64,000 bases of DNA from Herbinix sp. (GTDB taxonomy: Bacteria; Bacillota; Clostridia; Lachnospirales; Lachnospiraceae), in the NCBI GenBank assembly GCA_029238935.1, contig JAQZBN010000010.1, positions 76,342 to 140,341 on the forward strand, read 5' to 3'. Of this stretch, positions 44,831 to 54,110 are shown piece after piece (the first letter of the stretch is position 1; every line of letters starts with the position of its first letter). The notes below the pieces were generated by a model, which saw nothing but the letters and a program-made list of their open reading frames with translations, was not told the DNA's origin and did no database searches. The translations under genes were made by a program, and so were the position numbers.

Positions 44831-47305
44831 TTACTTTTCAAATGTATCATATAAACTGCGTACGGTTAACTGATTTCTCACCTCATCCAGCGTTAAATCC
44901 GCAGACATATACTCTTTTTTCATTTGAATTCTCTTTGTATTGCCAGGAGTTAAATCAAAGATATTATCACTAAATATTGTATCGTCTTTCTTTAAATCCA
45001 ATTCTACAAATCTTGCATATGCTTTGCAGCTTACTTCGATTATGAATGCATCGTTCTCTTCTGATATGAAAGCACTAAGATGAGGATCGACCAAGGCAAA
45101 ATGTTTGGCTCTCGCAAAAAGCACTGTTCCATTACTTACGATCGTTCCATTTACCATTAAGCTGTATTCCAAATACGTCTCTCGTCTTTTCTGCTTTGTA
45201 TCTAATACATTACCAAAATCCATTGAAGTAATTTCTTTTGTTGTTAACTCATCGATCGAAACATCAATCGAATTACTTTGTAATACATTTCCATATTGAT
45301 CGATCAACTTCCAGTTTAATGTACCGGTTACCCGGTTTAGCGTATCATTGGATACATGCAATTCTACTTTCGTACCTTCTTCACAAGCAGAAACAAGTAC
45401 CGGTGCAAAAAATCTTCTTGCCGCATAATGAACCGCTTTCCATCTACCATAATAATCAATGCTGGACCAGGAAGCTACCGGCCAGATATCATTGAGCTGC
45501 CAGTAGATGGCTCCCATACATCTGCCTCGGTTTCTTCTCCAGTGTTCTACACCATTACGAATGCCTTCCGCTTGAATTAATTGAGAACAGAATAGTAAGG
45601 AATCAAAATTCTTTGGATATTTAAAATGTTCTCCGATATAGTACAGTATCTTTTCATTACCGGTACCATTCTTCTGATGGGACTCCATGACATAAGAGAA
45701 GATATTCCGGTCTTCAGGTAAAGTGAAGCTTTCTACCGTCTTCATTCCCGGGAAAGATTGAAGCCCAAACTCAGACATGAATCTGGGGAAAATCTTTCTA
45801 AACTCGGTGATCGGTTTTCTTCCATGCCATACATCCCAGTAATGCATATCTCCAATATTTTCATTGTTAGGATCATTAAAATATCCTGAGGAGGATGGAG
45901 ATGACACTAAGTAAGAAGTATTTGGATCGAGTTCTTTACATAGTGGAGGTAAAAACTCTTCAAATTGTTTAATGTAGTCATTCTTTAACTTTTCTCCAAA
46001 ACGTTCTCCCCATCCCCAATATGCCCAGGCATACTCTAACTCATTGTTACCGCTCCATAATCCAAGGGAAGCATGGTGACGAAGTCTTCTCATATTATCA
46101 ATGGTTTCCAGACGAGTATTTTCCTTAAACTCCTCATTAAAATCATAAACACCGCAGGCATAAAGATGGTCCTGCCATACGATTAAGCCATATTCATCGC
46201 ATAAATCATAAAAATAATCTTCCTTATAGTATCCGCCACCCCAGACACGAATTGTATTAAAGTTAGCTTCGACACAGCTTTTGATTAGCTTTTCGGTTCG
46301 TTTCCGATTACATCTGGCGAGAATATTATCTTCCGGTATATAATTACCCCCCATGGAGAAGATACTCTTTCCATTGATTACAAAATAAAAAGATTCCCCC
46401 CACTCGTCCTTATGACGATCAACAAATAATGTTCTTAAGCCAATCCGTTTGGTATCACGATCCACTTCTTTTTCATGGTGTAATAAGGATATGGTTAATT
46501 GATACAACGGTTGATCCCCATAATGATTAGGCCACCAAAGTTTTGGATTCGAAACTGTAAAGTTGATATGCTGTTGTTTCAGGTCACTTACGACTTTCTG
46601 TTCTAATACATTTCCCTCCGGTGTCGTTAAGGATACAATAATTCCTAAGGGCTCACCACACCAACTTTCTATACATACCTTAACATCCAGATCAACTTTT
46701 TCACTGGAATGGTTTTGGGTAATATAGATATCATCTGTAAGCCTTCCATAATCATAACCACAGAGTGAGATATTTCTCCAGATACCCATATCGGGAAGTT
46801 TTGGACCCCAATCCCAGCCAGACATGGAATGTGCTTTTCTATAATGGGAAATTCCCGGTACTGCATCGGCACAGCTATCCAAATACAATTCTTTATTCCT
46901 TCGTAATCCGTATTCTACCGGAGATCGAAAGATCGCATGAATTTCATTCATTCCTAACCAAATCTTATTTTTAATATCAACTTCATAGGTTCGATGCATG
47001 TTATTGGCATTTAAGATTAAATCTCCGTTGATATATAATTCACACAGGGTATCAAGGCCTTCACAGCAGAGTAAAACGACGTCATGGCTGAGAGTTTCTT
47101 TATTCACCATAAATGATTTTTTATATTCATAATCATAGCTGGAGAGTTCCAGTACCTCATACTCGTTATCCCTATCATATGGGTCTTTCATTTTTCCTGC
47201 CTGAAGCAGATCGTGATAAACGGAACCTGGTACCACCGCATTGATCCAGTCGTTTTCATCCACTCGTTTCATTTGCCACTTACCATTGAGATCTAATAAG
47301 AGCAT
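44831..47305 (-). CDS. GH2 beta-mannosidase
   Basis: An 824-residue intracellular enzyme (no signal peptide) that removes mannose from the non-reducing end of beta-mannooligosaccharides. The N-terminal sugar-binding domain, Ig-like middle and TIM barrel are in the GH2 order. HSMSGWDWGPKLPDMGIW is a beta-mannosidase mark. The acid/base Glu is in WSGNNELEYAW and the nucleophile in FMSEFGLQSF. A C-terminal beta domain completes the usual length. GAGGAGG precedes the ATG. A divergent AraC regulator probably controls it. Confidence 0.93.
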   Translation of the reverse strand: MLLLDLNGKWQMKRVDENDWINAVVPGSVYHDLLQAGKMKDPYDRDNEYEVLELSSYDYEYKKSFMVNKETLSHDVVLLCCEGLDTLCELYINGDLILNANNMHRTYEVDIKNKIWLGMNEIHAIFRSPVEYGLRRNKELYLDSCADAVPGISHYRKAHSMSGWDWGPKLPDMGIWRNISLCGYDYGRLTDDIYITQNHSSEKVDLDVKVCIESWCGEPLGIIVSLTTPEGNVLEQKVVSDLKQQHINFTVSNPKLWWPNHYGDQPLYQLTISLLHHEKEVDRDTKRIGLRTLFVDRHKDEWGESFYFVINGKSIFSMGGNYIPEDNILARCNRKRTEKLIKSCVEANFNTIRVWGGGYYKEDYFYDLCDEYGLIVWQDHLYACGVYDFNEEFKENTRLETIDNMRRLRHHASLGLWSGNNELEYAWAYWGWGERFGEKLKNDYIKQFEEFLPPLCKELDPNTSYLVSSPSSSGYFNDPNNENIGDMHYWDVWHGRKPITEFRKIFPRFMSEFGLQSFPGMKTVESFTLPEDRNIFSYVMESHQKNGTGNEKILYYIGEHFKYPKNFDSLLFCSQLIQAEGIRNGVEHWRRNRGRCMGAIYWQLNDIWPVASWSSIDYYGRWKAVHYAARRFFAPVLVSACEEGTKVELHVSNDTLNRVTGTLNWKLIDQYGNVLQSNSIDVSIDELTTKEITSMDFGNVLDTKQKRRETYLEYSLMVNGTIVSNGTVLFARAKHFALVDPHLSAFISEENDAFIIEVSCKAYARFVELDLKKDDTIFSDNIFDLTPGNTKRIQMKKEYMSADLTLDEVRNQLTVRSLYDTFEK

Positions 47306-47506
47306 TGTTTCTCCTCCTCTATAGGTTAAGATTGTATTGTACTATATTAGTATTATCCTTTGGAACATAATAAAAAGAACTCCTAACAATGATCTGATAA
47401 TATCACTTTCTGGGATTCTATGTCTTGTATTGATTCCACATTTTATTGTGCTATAATAACATTATGAAACTTATAGATAGAACTTAACGATTAATTGGAG
47501 ATTCCT

Positions 47507-48343
47507 ATGAAACAATCCATGCTCCGTGCAAATGTACTGATCGATCCTTTGGTTCAGGCAAGTTCACATATCGAAACATCCATTGCACATACAACACCAC
47601 TTCATTATCACGATTATTATGAATTATTTATCATAACTTCCGGAAAGTGTGTACATACGGTCAATGACCAAGATCAAATCCTAGGGAAAGGATCCATTGT
47701 GTTCATACGTCCGGAGGACAATCATTGTTATGGTTTTTATAATGAAGAGGATTGCCAGTTCATGAATGTTAATTTTCATCAAGAAATGGTCGAATACGCT
47801 TTCGATTATATTGGTGATCGTATATTTTCACAGCATTTAAAGAGCTTATCCTTACCTCCCAATCTCATGCTTTCCGATATTGAAATGGAATCTGCCATTG
47901 GAAAAGGAGAACAAATCCGTTTGTATTCCACGTTTGATAAGCCAAAAGCAAGAATCTTAGCGAAAAGCTTTTTAATTGAAACCTTGACTTATTTTTTCCT
48001 ACAATCGAAATCTGATGAGCAGCAGGCAATTCCAGTATGGTTTGATTCGTTATTATTTCAGATGCAAAAAAAAGAAAATTTCTGTATTGGATTAGATAAG
48101 TTATATACTATCTCCGGAAAAAGCAGAGGTCATATAAATCGAGTGTTTAAGCAATACTTGAATACGACCCCGACGAATTACATTAATCATTTAAAGCTCA
48201 ATTATGCAAAAAATCTTCTGCTTACCACGAACTTAGAGATCCTCGACGTCGCTTTTGAGGCAGGTTTTGATAATCTGAGTCATTTTTATCATCTATTTCG
48301 TGATTTTTTTGGCATGACTCCTGGATCAATTCGATATAAGTAA
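47507..48343 (+). CDS. AraC-family transcriptional regulator
   Basis: A 278-residue protein with an N-terminal cupin-like sensor (THFH-type TTPLHYHDYYELFIITSGKC) and a C-terminal AraC domain of two helix-turn-helix units (LDKLYTISGKSRGHINRVFK and ILDVAFEAGFDNLSHFYHLF). It is divergent from the beta-mannosidase gene, with about 190 bases between the starts, so it likely senses a mannoside or related sugar and activates that gene. The ATG at 47507 follows GGAG; an in-frame TTG at 47495 overlaps that site. Confidence 0.85.
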   Translation: MKQSMLRANVLIDPLVQASSHIETSIAHTTPLHYHDYYELFIITSGKCVHTVNDQDQILGKGSIVFIRPEDNHCYGFYNEEDCQFMNVNFHQEMVEYAFDYIGDRIFSQHLKSLSLPPNLMLSDIEMESAIGKGEQIRLYSTFDKPKARILAKSFLIETLTYFFLQSKSDEQQAIPVWFDSLLFQMQKKENFCIGLDKLYTISGKSRGHINRVFKQYLNTTPTNYINHLKLNYAKNLLLTTNLEILDVAFEAGFDNLSHFYHLFRDFFGMTPGSIRYK

Positions 48344-48382
48344 AGAGTAATTCCTTATTTTTCTGATGAGGAATTACTCTTT
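48342..48382 (+). terminator. Terminator after the AraC regulator gene
   Basis: AAAGAGTAATTCC (48342-48354) pairs fully with GGAATTACTCTTT (48370-48382), followed by CTTTTA. The stem begins inside the stop-codon region of the gene. Confidence 0.8.
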
Positions 48383-48452
48383 CTTTTATATTGATATTAT
48401 TTTTAGTAGTTTATATCCTAATTGCATAAACATGAACATTTTCATTGGTTAC

Positions 48453-49853
48453 TCATTTGGTACAGTACATTACTTGCTCTAATAAATCCTTAGCATCCTT
48501 TAATAAGTCTCCATTCAAAGTCGCATTTTTATCAGGAATAGCCCATGTCGGAAAATCTCTATGTTCATAAGCACTAATGAGTGAAAATAAAGAGGAGGTT
48601 ACCCGATCCACCTGTTTCTCTTTTTCTTCTTCCTTTTCTCTACTATTATCATACTTTTCTTGATATAATCTGTTATATTCCCTGTGAAACACTTCACTAG
48701 CTTCATTAGACAAACTGGATGTTACATTTCTTAAATCATTATAACGAAACCCAGCACCCAGCAAATTATAGTCAAAGGGCATCGCTTTCGTCTCATCTCT
48801 TGAGACTAATAGATTTGTCCAATAAAAATCATTGTAATTAAAGGTCTGACTTATATTCTTAATACACCTTATAAGAGCGTCAATATGCTGAATGATATAA
48901 TCAAAGGTTTCCTTTGCTTCGGGCAACTTTTCTCTTAAAATATTTAAGTTTGCTTCTGTCAGGGCATCGGTTTCATGATACATCTGATCCAAAGCTTCAT
49001 AAAGCAATCCTTTCTCATGGAAATCAAAGTACCAGCGAGCCAAATGCAGTGCCACTTCTTCCTTCTCTAGATCCTCTTCCTTCCCTAACCTCCATTGATC
49101 GCTGTGCTCTATATCCTCCAATACAATACAAGATGTACCATAAGCGAGAACTGTCATTGTTGGAATATGAAGGTTGTTCAGTAGACGATAATTATCAATT
49201 TCTCGTTTGTCTTCCTCTTTCTGAAAATACTTTATTACAACCGATTGATTATTTAGTTTACCCCGGTAAACATAAACCCCATTTTTCTCTCGAATTAGTC
49301 TGCATTGATACAAGGATGCCTCCGGTAGGGCATAGTCAATATCGTTTTTGACAGCCTCTATTATATGAGGATACTTCTCAAAGGGATTAAGCAGCTTTGT
49401 TACATAAAATCCATATATCGGTTTCTTTGCAAACTCCGTGATAACACTTTCTCCCCTCATCACAGCAGGAGAAACACAATAATCCAGAGCATACCACATC
49501 TGAATTGCCTGCTTTTTATCATCACTGCTCCATGCGCTGATCTGATGATAACCATGGTCTTTGGCCCAATTTTCAGTAAGACGAAGGAGCTTACTGGCGA
49601 TACCGAAACCTTGAAAATCCTTATGTACTTCGATTACATCAATATAGACTTCAGAACCATTACTTAATGGTTCTGGATAGTAACGTTCGTATACGGATAT
49701 AAATCCAATTGGTTCATTGTCTAACACAGCTGCAAGTGAATAACACCCATCACCATAATGCAAGCAACGATAATCGATAACCCAGCTACCGTATTTATCT
49801 TTTATCTTTTCTTCAATTTTACAATCGATTTCTTTATATATGATATTTAACAT
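48453..49853 (-). CDS. GNAT acetyltransferase-kinase fusion protein
   Basis: A 466-residue two-domain protein. Residues 1-150 are a GNAT acetyltransferase (VIEVHKDFQGFGIASKLLRL with the QxxGxG-type loop). Residues about 175-430 are an APH-type kinase-fold domain (VVIKYFQKEEDKREIDNYRLL, catalytic-like FNYNDFYWTNLLV, metal-site-like PFDYNLLG). The layout recalls bifunctional aminoglycoside-modifying AAC-APH enzymes but is not close enough to claim that substrate. The kinase catalytic motif reads YNDFYWTN, in place of the common HxDxxxxN, so activity is uncertain. AGGAGG precedes the ATG and overlaps the stop of a 23-codon uORF. A clustered ABC-F gene lies upstream. Confidence 0.7.
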   Translation of the reverse strand: MLNIIYKEIDCKIEEKIKDKYGSWVIDYRCLHYGDGCYSLAAVLDNEPIGFISVYERYYPEPLSNGSEVYIDVIEVHKDFQGFGIASKLLRLTENWAKDHGYHQISAWSSDDKKQAIQMWYALDYCVSPAVMRGESVITEFAKKPIYGFYVTKLLNPFEKYPHIIEAVKNDIDYALPEASLYQCRLIREKNGVYVYRGKLNNQSVVIKYFQKEEDKREIDNYRLLNNLHIPTMTVLAYGTSCIVLEDIEHSDQWRLGKEEDLEKEEVALHLARWYFDFHEKGLLYEALDQMYHETDALTEANLNILREKLPEAKETFDYIIQHIDALIRCIKNISQTFNYNDFYWTNLLVSRDETKAMPFDYNLLGAGFRYNDLRNVTSSLSNEASEVFHREYNRLYQEKYDNSREKEEEKEKQVDRVTSSLFSLISAYEHRDFPTWAIPDKNATLNGDLLKDAKDLLEQVMYCTK

Positions 49854-49861
49854 AAATCCTC

Positions 49862-49933
49862 CTAATTTACAGAGGGTAATCCTATTGTTACCCTCCCAGT
49901 ATTCGTTAACCTAATGGATTTTACATTCTTCAT
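49862..49933 (-). CDS. 23-residue upstream ORF overlapping the SD of the fusion gene
   Basis: The ORF starts at ATG 49933 after AGGGTG and ends in TAG at 49862-49864. Its start is MKNVKSIRLTNTGRVTIG. The stop overlaps the AGGAGG (49858-49863) used by the next gene, so terminating ribosomes sit on that Shine-Dalgarno. An 8-bp hairpin (49872-49879/49888-49895) lies in the last codons. This fits translational coupling or attenuation as in erm-type genes, an inference. No promoter was assigned. Confidence 0.55.
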   Translation of the reverse strand: MKNVKSIRLTNTGRVTIGLPSVN

Positions 49934-49985
49934 ATGAAATCACCCTTTCTATTCCGGTTTATATAGTGTCACCTGGTACCCTAAT

Positions 49986-50102
49986 TTAACATTATCCAAT
50001 GTTTATAGAGTTACTAAATACCTAATTACTATCATATTATTTGTCTTTACAGTTATATGACCCCCTGGTATGTTAACATTATCCAATGTTTATAGAGTTA
50101 CT
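49986..50102. repeat. 30-bp direct repeat, tandem with period 87
   Basis: A perfect 30-base repeat lies at 49986-50015 and 50073-50102. Similar but not identical words flank both copies (CTGGTA before, TACCTAAT-like after), so the duplicated unit is about 60 bases. It does not code. The rest of 49854-50483 shows no gene. Confidence 0.75.
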
Positions 50103-50483
50103 GGATACCCTAATATTACCATCATAATATTAGGTTCATTTTTAGGCAATGCATAAAATACTTATAATTAATTTATTTATCCAATAATAAACTTCTTCAT
50201 TCTAATCATTCAAAACCATATCTATATAACAGATTAGGGTACACCCACCATTAAAAAAACGACTAAATACCTCATTGAGCCAAACAATATCTACATGAGC
50301 ATGAACATGGTATATTATGATTGATTATCATGAAACCTTAGTTAACCATTCTAAACCCCCTATAGGATAGAAATATTATTTTATTCATTAACCCTTCTAT
50401 AAATTATAAAACCAGATTTTTACATCAATCAAGAAATACTCTCACTATTAAGAACTTAATAGATAATCCGTATTTATTACAAA

Positions 50484-50520
50484 TAAAAAATCCACTACAC
50501 ATATAATTTGGAGTAGTGGA
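50484..50520 (-). terminator. Terminator of the ABC-F gene
   Basis: TCCACTAC (50491-50498) pairs with GTAGTGGA (50513-50520). The minus strand continues in TTTTTTATTT. It lies 56 bases after the ABC-F stop. Confidence 0.85.
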
Positions 50521-50575
50521 CCTTTTACTAATTTTACACGTAATTATGATAAATGAACATTCATCCAATAGAATG

Positions 50576-52039
50576 TTATTTCATTAAATGTAGTTTCTTA
50601 TCACTTATTTCATAGACAACATCAGCCACATGATTTAGTAATTGCTTATCGTGGGTAATAAAGACAATCGTACCTTTATATTCTTTCATCATCATTTCTA
50701 AGGCTTCCAAGCTTTGCAGGTCAAGGAAATTACTTGGCTCATCCATCAGCAAAATATTGTATTTTCCTAACAACATTTTAGCCAACAATAATTTAATAAT
50801 CTCTCCTCCGCTTAGAACCGATAAGTTTTTTCCTATATCCTTTTGATCAAAACCCATAGATGCTAAGACTGATCGAATTTCAGATACATTATAATCACAA
50901 TCTTCTTGCATCAATTCCATAACCTGTTGATTACGATTATACTTATATCCATTTTGGGCAAAATAACCGATCTTAGCCTTTGGTGAAATTGTTATTCCCT
51001 CTTCCTGGTTCATTATCATTTGAAATAAAGTAGTTTTACCTGTACCATTCCCACCGGTCAATGCAACCTTTGTTCCAAGCGGTATACGAAATGAGGCTTG
51101 CTCAAATAGCAATTTATCATCATACCTTTTATTAATTTCAGACCCCATAATCGGATACGGATTATGAAGTTCTAGAGCACTGCTTTGCCGAAAGCGTATG
51201 GTGCGGTTCACTTCCGGAGCCTCTATCTCACTCAAAGCTTCCATTCTATGTTCCATCGACTTAGCAGCCTGATATAAAGTCTTTTGCTTACTGCCGATGG
51301 GTTTTTGATGTGCCAGTCGTCCGCCATTCTCCGTATTATTTTTCTTTGCGTTACCTTTTGTCTTCTGGTCTAGCTTGGCAGCTTGCTTTCGCTTCTCTTG
51401 GACAGCCATTTCCAACCGGTCTCGTTCAGCTACGATTTGCTCATATTTCGCCGTCTGACTTTTACGCTCTTCCTCTTTTTGATAAATATAATCTGAATAA
51501 TTACCCCAATATTCTGTTATTTTACCGTCCTTTAGCTCCCATATTTTATCTACCACTTCATCTAGAAAGTAACGGTCATGACTAATCACTAATAAGGCAC
51601 CGGAAAAATACTTAAGCTGTCCGATTAAAAAATCAATTCCTTTACGGTCTAAATGGCTGGTCGGTTCATCTGCAAAAATTCCATGAACTTGTTTTGAAAG
51701 AGCCTGCGCTATTTTTAATCTAGTTTCTTCACCACCGCTCATCGTCTTTACTTCTACTTGTTCCAGACCTAACTTACCTCTGATTGCATAATCAATTTCC
51801 TCACGGAAAGTTGCTTCATCTAGTTGTGGAATATAAGTAAAGTTGCCTAGACAATTAATTACACAACCAGGTATTATAGATAATCCCAATAAAATTTTTA
51901 ATAATGTACTTTTTCCAACACCATTCGCACCTACAAGTCCAATTCGGTCATAATCATATAATTCTAGTTCCTCAATAGATAATACGTCTTTTCCTGTATA
52001 TTCTACGTTTATATTCTTCGCTTTTAATATTAAATCCAT
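50576..52039 (-). CDS. ABC-F family ribosomal protection protein
   Basis: A 487-residue cytosolic protein with two ATPase cassettes and no membrane helices. Cassette 1: [14 protein letters not shown]-type signature [23 protein letters not shown]. Cassette 2: [34 protein letters not shown]. The linker between them is long and basic (about residues 190-285). This is the Lsa/Vga/Vml class known to protect ribosomes from lincosamides, pleuromutilins and streptogramins A. The drug range cannot be read here. The ATG at 52039 follows GGAGG. The leader upstream has a uORF and two terminators. Confidence 0.85.
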   Translation of the reverse strand: MDLILKAKNINVEYTGKDVLSIEELELYDYDRIGLVGANGVGKSTLLKILLGLSIIPGCVINCLGNFTYIPQLDEATFREEIDYAIRGKLGLEQVEVKTMSGGEETRLKIAQALSKQVHGIFADEPTSHLDRKGIDFLIGQLKYFSGALLVISHDRYFLDEVVDKIWELKDGKITEYWGNYSDYIYQKEEERKSQTAKYEQIVAERDRLEMAVQEKRKQAAKLDQKTKGNAKKNNTENGGRLAHQKPIGSKQKTLYQAAKSMEHRMEALSEIEAPEVNRTIRFRQSSALELHNPYPIMGSEINKRYDDKLLFEQASFRIPLGTKVALTGGNGTGKTTLFQMIMNQEEGITISPKAKIGYFAQNGYKYNRNQQVMELMQEDCDYNVSEIRSVLASMGFDQKDIGKNLSVLSGGEIIKLLLAKMLLGKYNILLMDEPSNFLDLQSLEALEMMMKEYKGTIVFITHDKQLLNHVADVVYEISDKKLHLMK

Positions 52040-52180
52040 AATCTTTCCTCCATCATTCATCGCACGATTTAATTACCTATGCGCAGGGAAAACCCTGCGA
52101 CTTCCGATGGAAGGATTATATAAAAATAAAATAAAACATACCTTTAATCATAATATAACTCCTTTCTCTTTCATTTATAT

Positions 52181-52222
52181 TAAAAAAGCAGACAAAAATC
52201 CGCTAAGCGAGTTTTTGTCTGC
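52181..52222 (-). terminator. Second leader terminator of ABC-F
   Basis: An 11-bp stem (52188-52198/52212-52222) with an inner CGC/GCG stem is followed on the minus strand by TTTTTT at 52187-52182. It lies about 140 bases before the ABC-F start. A further inverted repeat (GGAATCA 52244-52250 / TGATTCC 52273-52279) lies between the two terminators. Confidence 0.75.
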
Positions 52223-52312
52223 ATATCACGCGAAAAGACAAGGGGAATCAAAATATACATCATGTGAGTATATGATTCCTATATCTATGTCAAACCGTTA
52301 AATAAGTACAAC

Positions 52313-52348
52313 AAAAAAGCCCACCTTCGTGGATGTTATTGCTTCTTT
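52313..52348 (-). terminator. First leader terminator of ABC-F, directly after the uORF
   Basis: On the minus strand AAAGAAGC (52348-52341) pairs with GCTTTTTT (52320-52313) around an inner 4-bp hairpin CCAC/GTGG. The stem begins 10 bases after the uORF stop, so a ribosome resting there would block it. Confidence 0.6.
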
Positions 52349-52357
52349 CTTGCTATC

Positions 52358-52381
52358 TTATCGTAAACGATTTGCAAACAT
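52358..52381 (-). CDS. 7-residue leader peptide of ABC-F
   Basis: ATG at 52381, TAA ending at 52358, product MFANRLR. AGGAGG lies 11 bases upstream (52393-52398). Two terminators lie between this ORF and the ABC-F start. ABC-F resistance genes are commonly controlled by leader peptides at which drug-bound ribosomes stall; stalling here is inference. Confidence 0.65.
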   Translation of the reverse strand: MFANRLR

Positions 52382-52631
52382 AGATTGTTTGTCCTCCTAT
52401 TATCATAAATTTTATTTATTTTACCATAAGAAGTATGCTGATGTCAATTCTACATCATTGTGTTCCCAAAAAACATTATGTTACTCAATTTCTGATTTAT
52501 TATTCTATTTCCTACTGTACCTTCCTTCAACTATCTTCCCCAAAGTTTTCTTATGATTAAAAAAAAAGATAGATACCTAAAGTAATGACTTTTCGTTACG
52601 CTACCTCTTGAAGACATGAGGGTACATTAAT

Positions 52632-53747
52632 TCAACTCGAAAATTCAAGGCAGTTTTCATACATTTTGGTTCTGTTTTTTCCATTTAGCTTAGATGTATA
52701 CATTGCAGAATCCGCAGCTTCAAATATCTGCTCCGCTGTCCAGCCAGGCTGCCATAAGGCAATTCCTATGCTGATCGTAATCTTTTCCTTCATAAAATTA
52801 TAATTCTGGGCTTCGAATTCTGTTCGATGCTTTTCTAATAACTCAATTCCATGAGATAATTCATTCGTTGAGAAGATAATAGCAAATTCTTCTCCACCAT
52901 AACGGGCGATGAATTGATCTTCATTGAAATACTTTTTCATTAGATTAGACAATGTTATAATAATTTGATCTCCTTTTAAATGTCCATACACATCATTTAC
53001 TTTTTTAAAATCATCGATATCAATCACCGCCACAGCAAACGTCTTTAATGTATTATTCGCCAGTTCAACCATTCGTTCCAGTGTATTCATAAAAAATGTA
53101 TGACCATATAGTCCTGTTTTCTGATCTCTGTTTAATAGTTCTTTCATTTCTATTTGTTTTAAATAACCCTGATGAATCATATTGGTCTTCTCTTCCACAA
53201 ATCGTATTAAAACATTGCATAGGATAAAAGTCGCGCAGAAAATTGCAGTTGTAACGATGATATCAGCCATAAAATATTTATCATTTTTTGGACGATAAAC
53301 CGAAAAACGTCGAACAGAAAATGTAATTATCATATACACAAAACACACAATTCCAATAATTCTTGTCATTCTCTTATCACTAAACAGGATCGTTGCAAAT
53401 AGCGGAAAGCAAAACAAACTTAAGGTTACCGAAAATATATTATGAGTACATGCTATGGTCATACATATGGTTGCCAGCTGTAAGATTGGAATATAATTAA
53501 TATATTTTGAATCTGATCGCATATGTTTCATGATGACATTACCGGAATATAAGATGAAGATATTAATAATTGTTGGAATAATTAAGAAACTCAATAAGTA
53601 TTCCAGGGTTGGTTGCTCAATAAGGTCGATCCATCCCAACAGGAAGAACATGAATACCTCGACCAAAAATAAAAGCATAGCTAATAACGTATTCGTATGC
53701 AGGAGTTTTTTTCTCCAGCGTTCATAGATTTGTTCAAATTCTTTCAT
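52632..53747 (-). CDS. Membrane diguanylate cyclase (GGDEF)
   Basis: A 371-residue protein that makes c-di-GMP. About six helices (residues 18-180) precede a GGDEF domain from about residue 200. The active site reads YGGEEFAI, an active GGEEF form. DIDDFKKVNDVYGHLKGD is intact. The helix before it ends in KTGLYGHTFF. No RxxD inhibitory site was looked for in detail. It has its own good ribosome binding site (GAGGAACG). A possible receiver of its signal is the MshEN-like protein at 34254-36233; this is speculation. Confidence 0.88.
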   Translation of the reverse strand: MKEFEQIYERWRKKLLHTNTLLAMLLFLVEVFMFFLLGWIDLIEQPTLEYLLSFLIIPTIINIFILYSGNVIMKHMRSDSKYINYIPILQLATICMTIACTHNIFSVTLSLFCFPLFATILFSDKRMTRIIGIVCFVYMIITFSVRRFSVYRPKNDKYFMADIIVTTAIFCATFILCNVLIRFVEEKTNMIHQGYLKQIEMKELLNRDQKTGLYGHTFFMNTLERMVELANNTLKTFAVAVIDIDDFKKVNDVYGHLKGDQIIITLSNLMKKYFNEDQFIARYGGEEFAIIFSTNELSHGIELLEKHRTEFEAQNYNFMKEKITISIGIALWQPGWTAEQIFEAADSAMYTSKLNGKNRTKMYENCLEFSS

Positions 53748-53960
53748 ATGCGTTCCTCACCATGTCTCTAAGTAATTTATTTCATTGAAATATATGTGAA
53801 ATTATTATCATACGATTTTATTCTTATCTAAACAAATAATGTTACCATTATAATCCATAAATAAAGGAAATACAAAGTATTTTATACATTTCCTTACAAA
53901 ACATAGATTTATCTTAAAAGTTACCTTTTAATATTGAATATCTGGATAATTTTACATTAT

Positions 53961-53989
53961 AAAAAGCGCGAGTATAAATGCTCACGCTT
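53961..53989 (-). terminator. Terminator of the L,D-transpeptidase transcript
   Basis: AAGCGCGAG (53964-53972) pairs with CTCACGCTT (53981-53989), allowing one G-U pair on the minus strand, and the minus strand continues in TTTTTATAATG. It lies 120 bases past the stop at 54111. Confidence 0.75.
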
Positions 53990-54110
53990 AAAAATTTAAC
54001 CTTATTTTTCTTTTGTAATTAATGAATGTTTATCTTTTATCAATAAATCTTTGATTAATAGATCTTTTATAAAATATCTTTTATTTATTAATATTTTAAC
54101 ATATCATACG

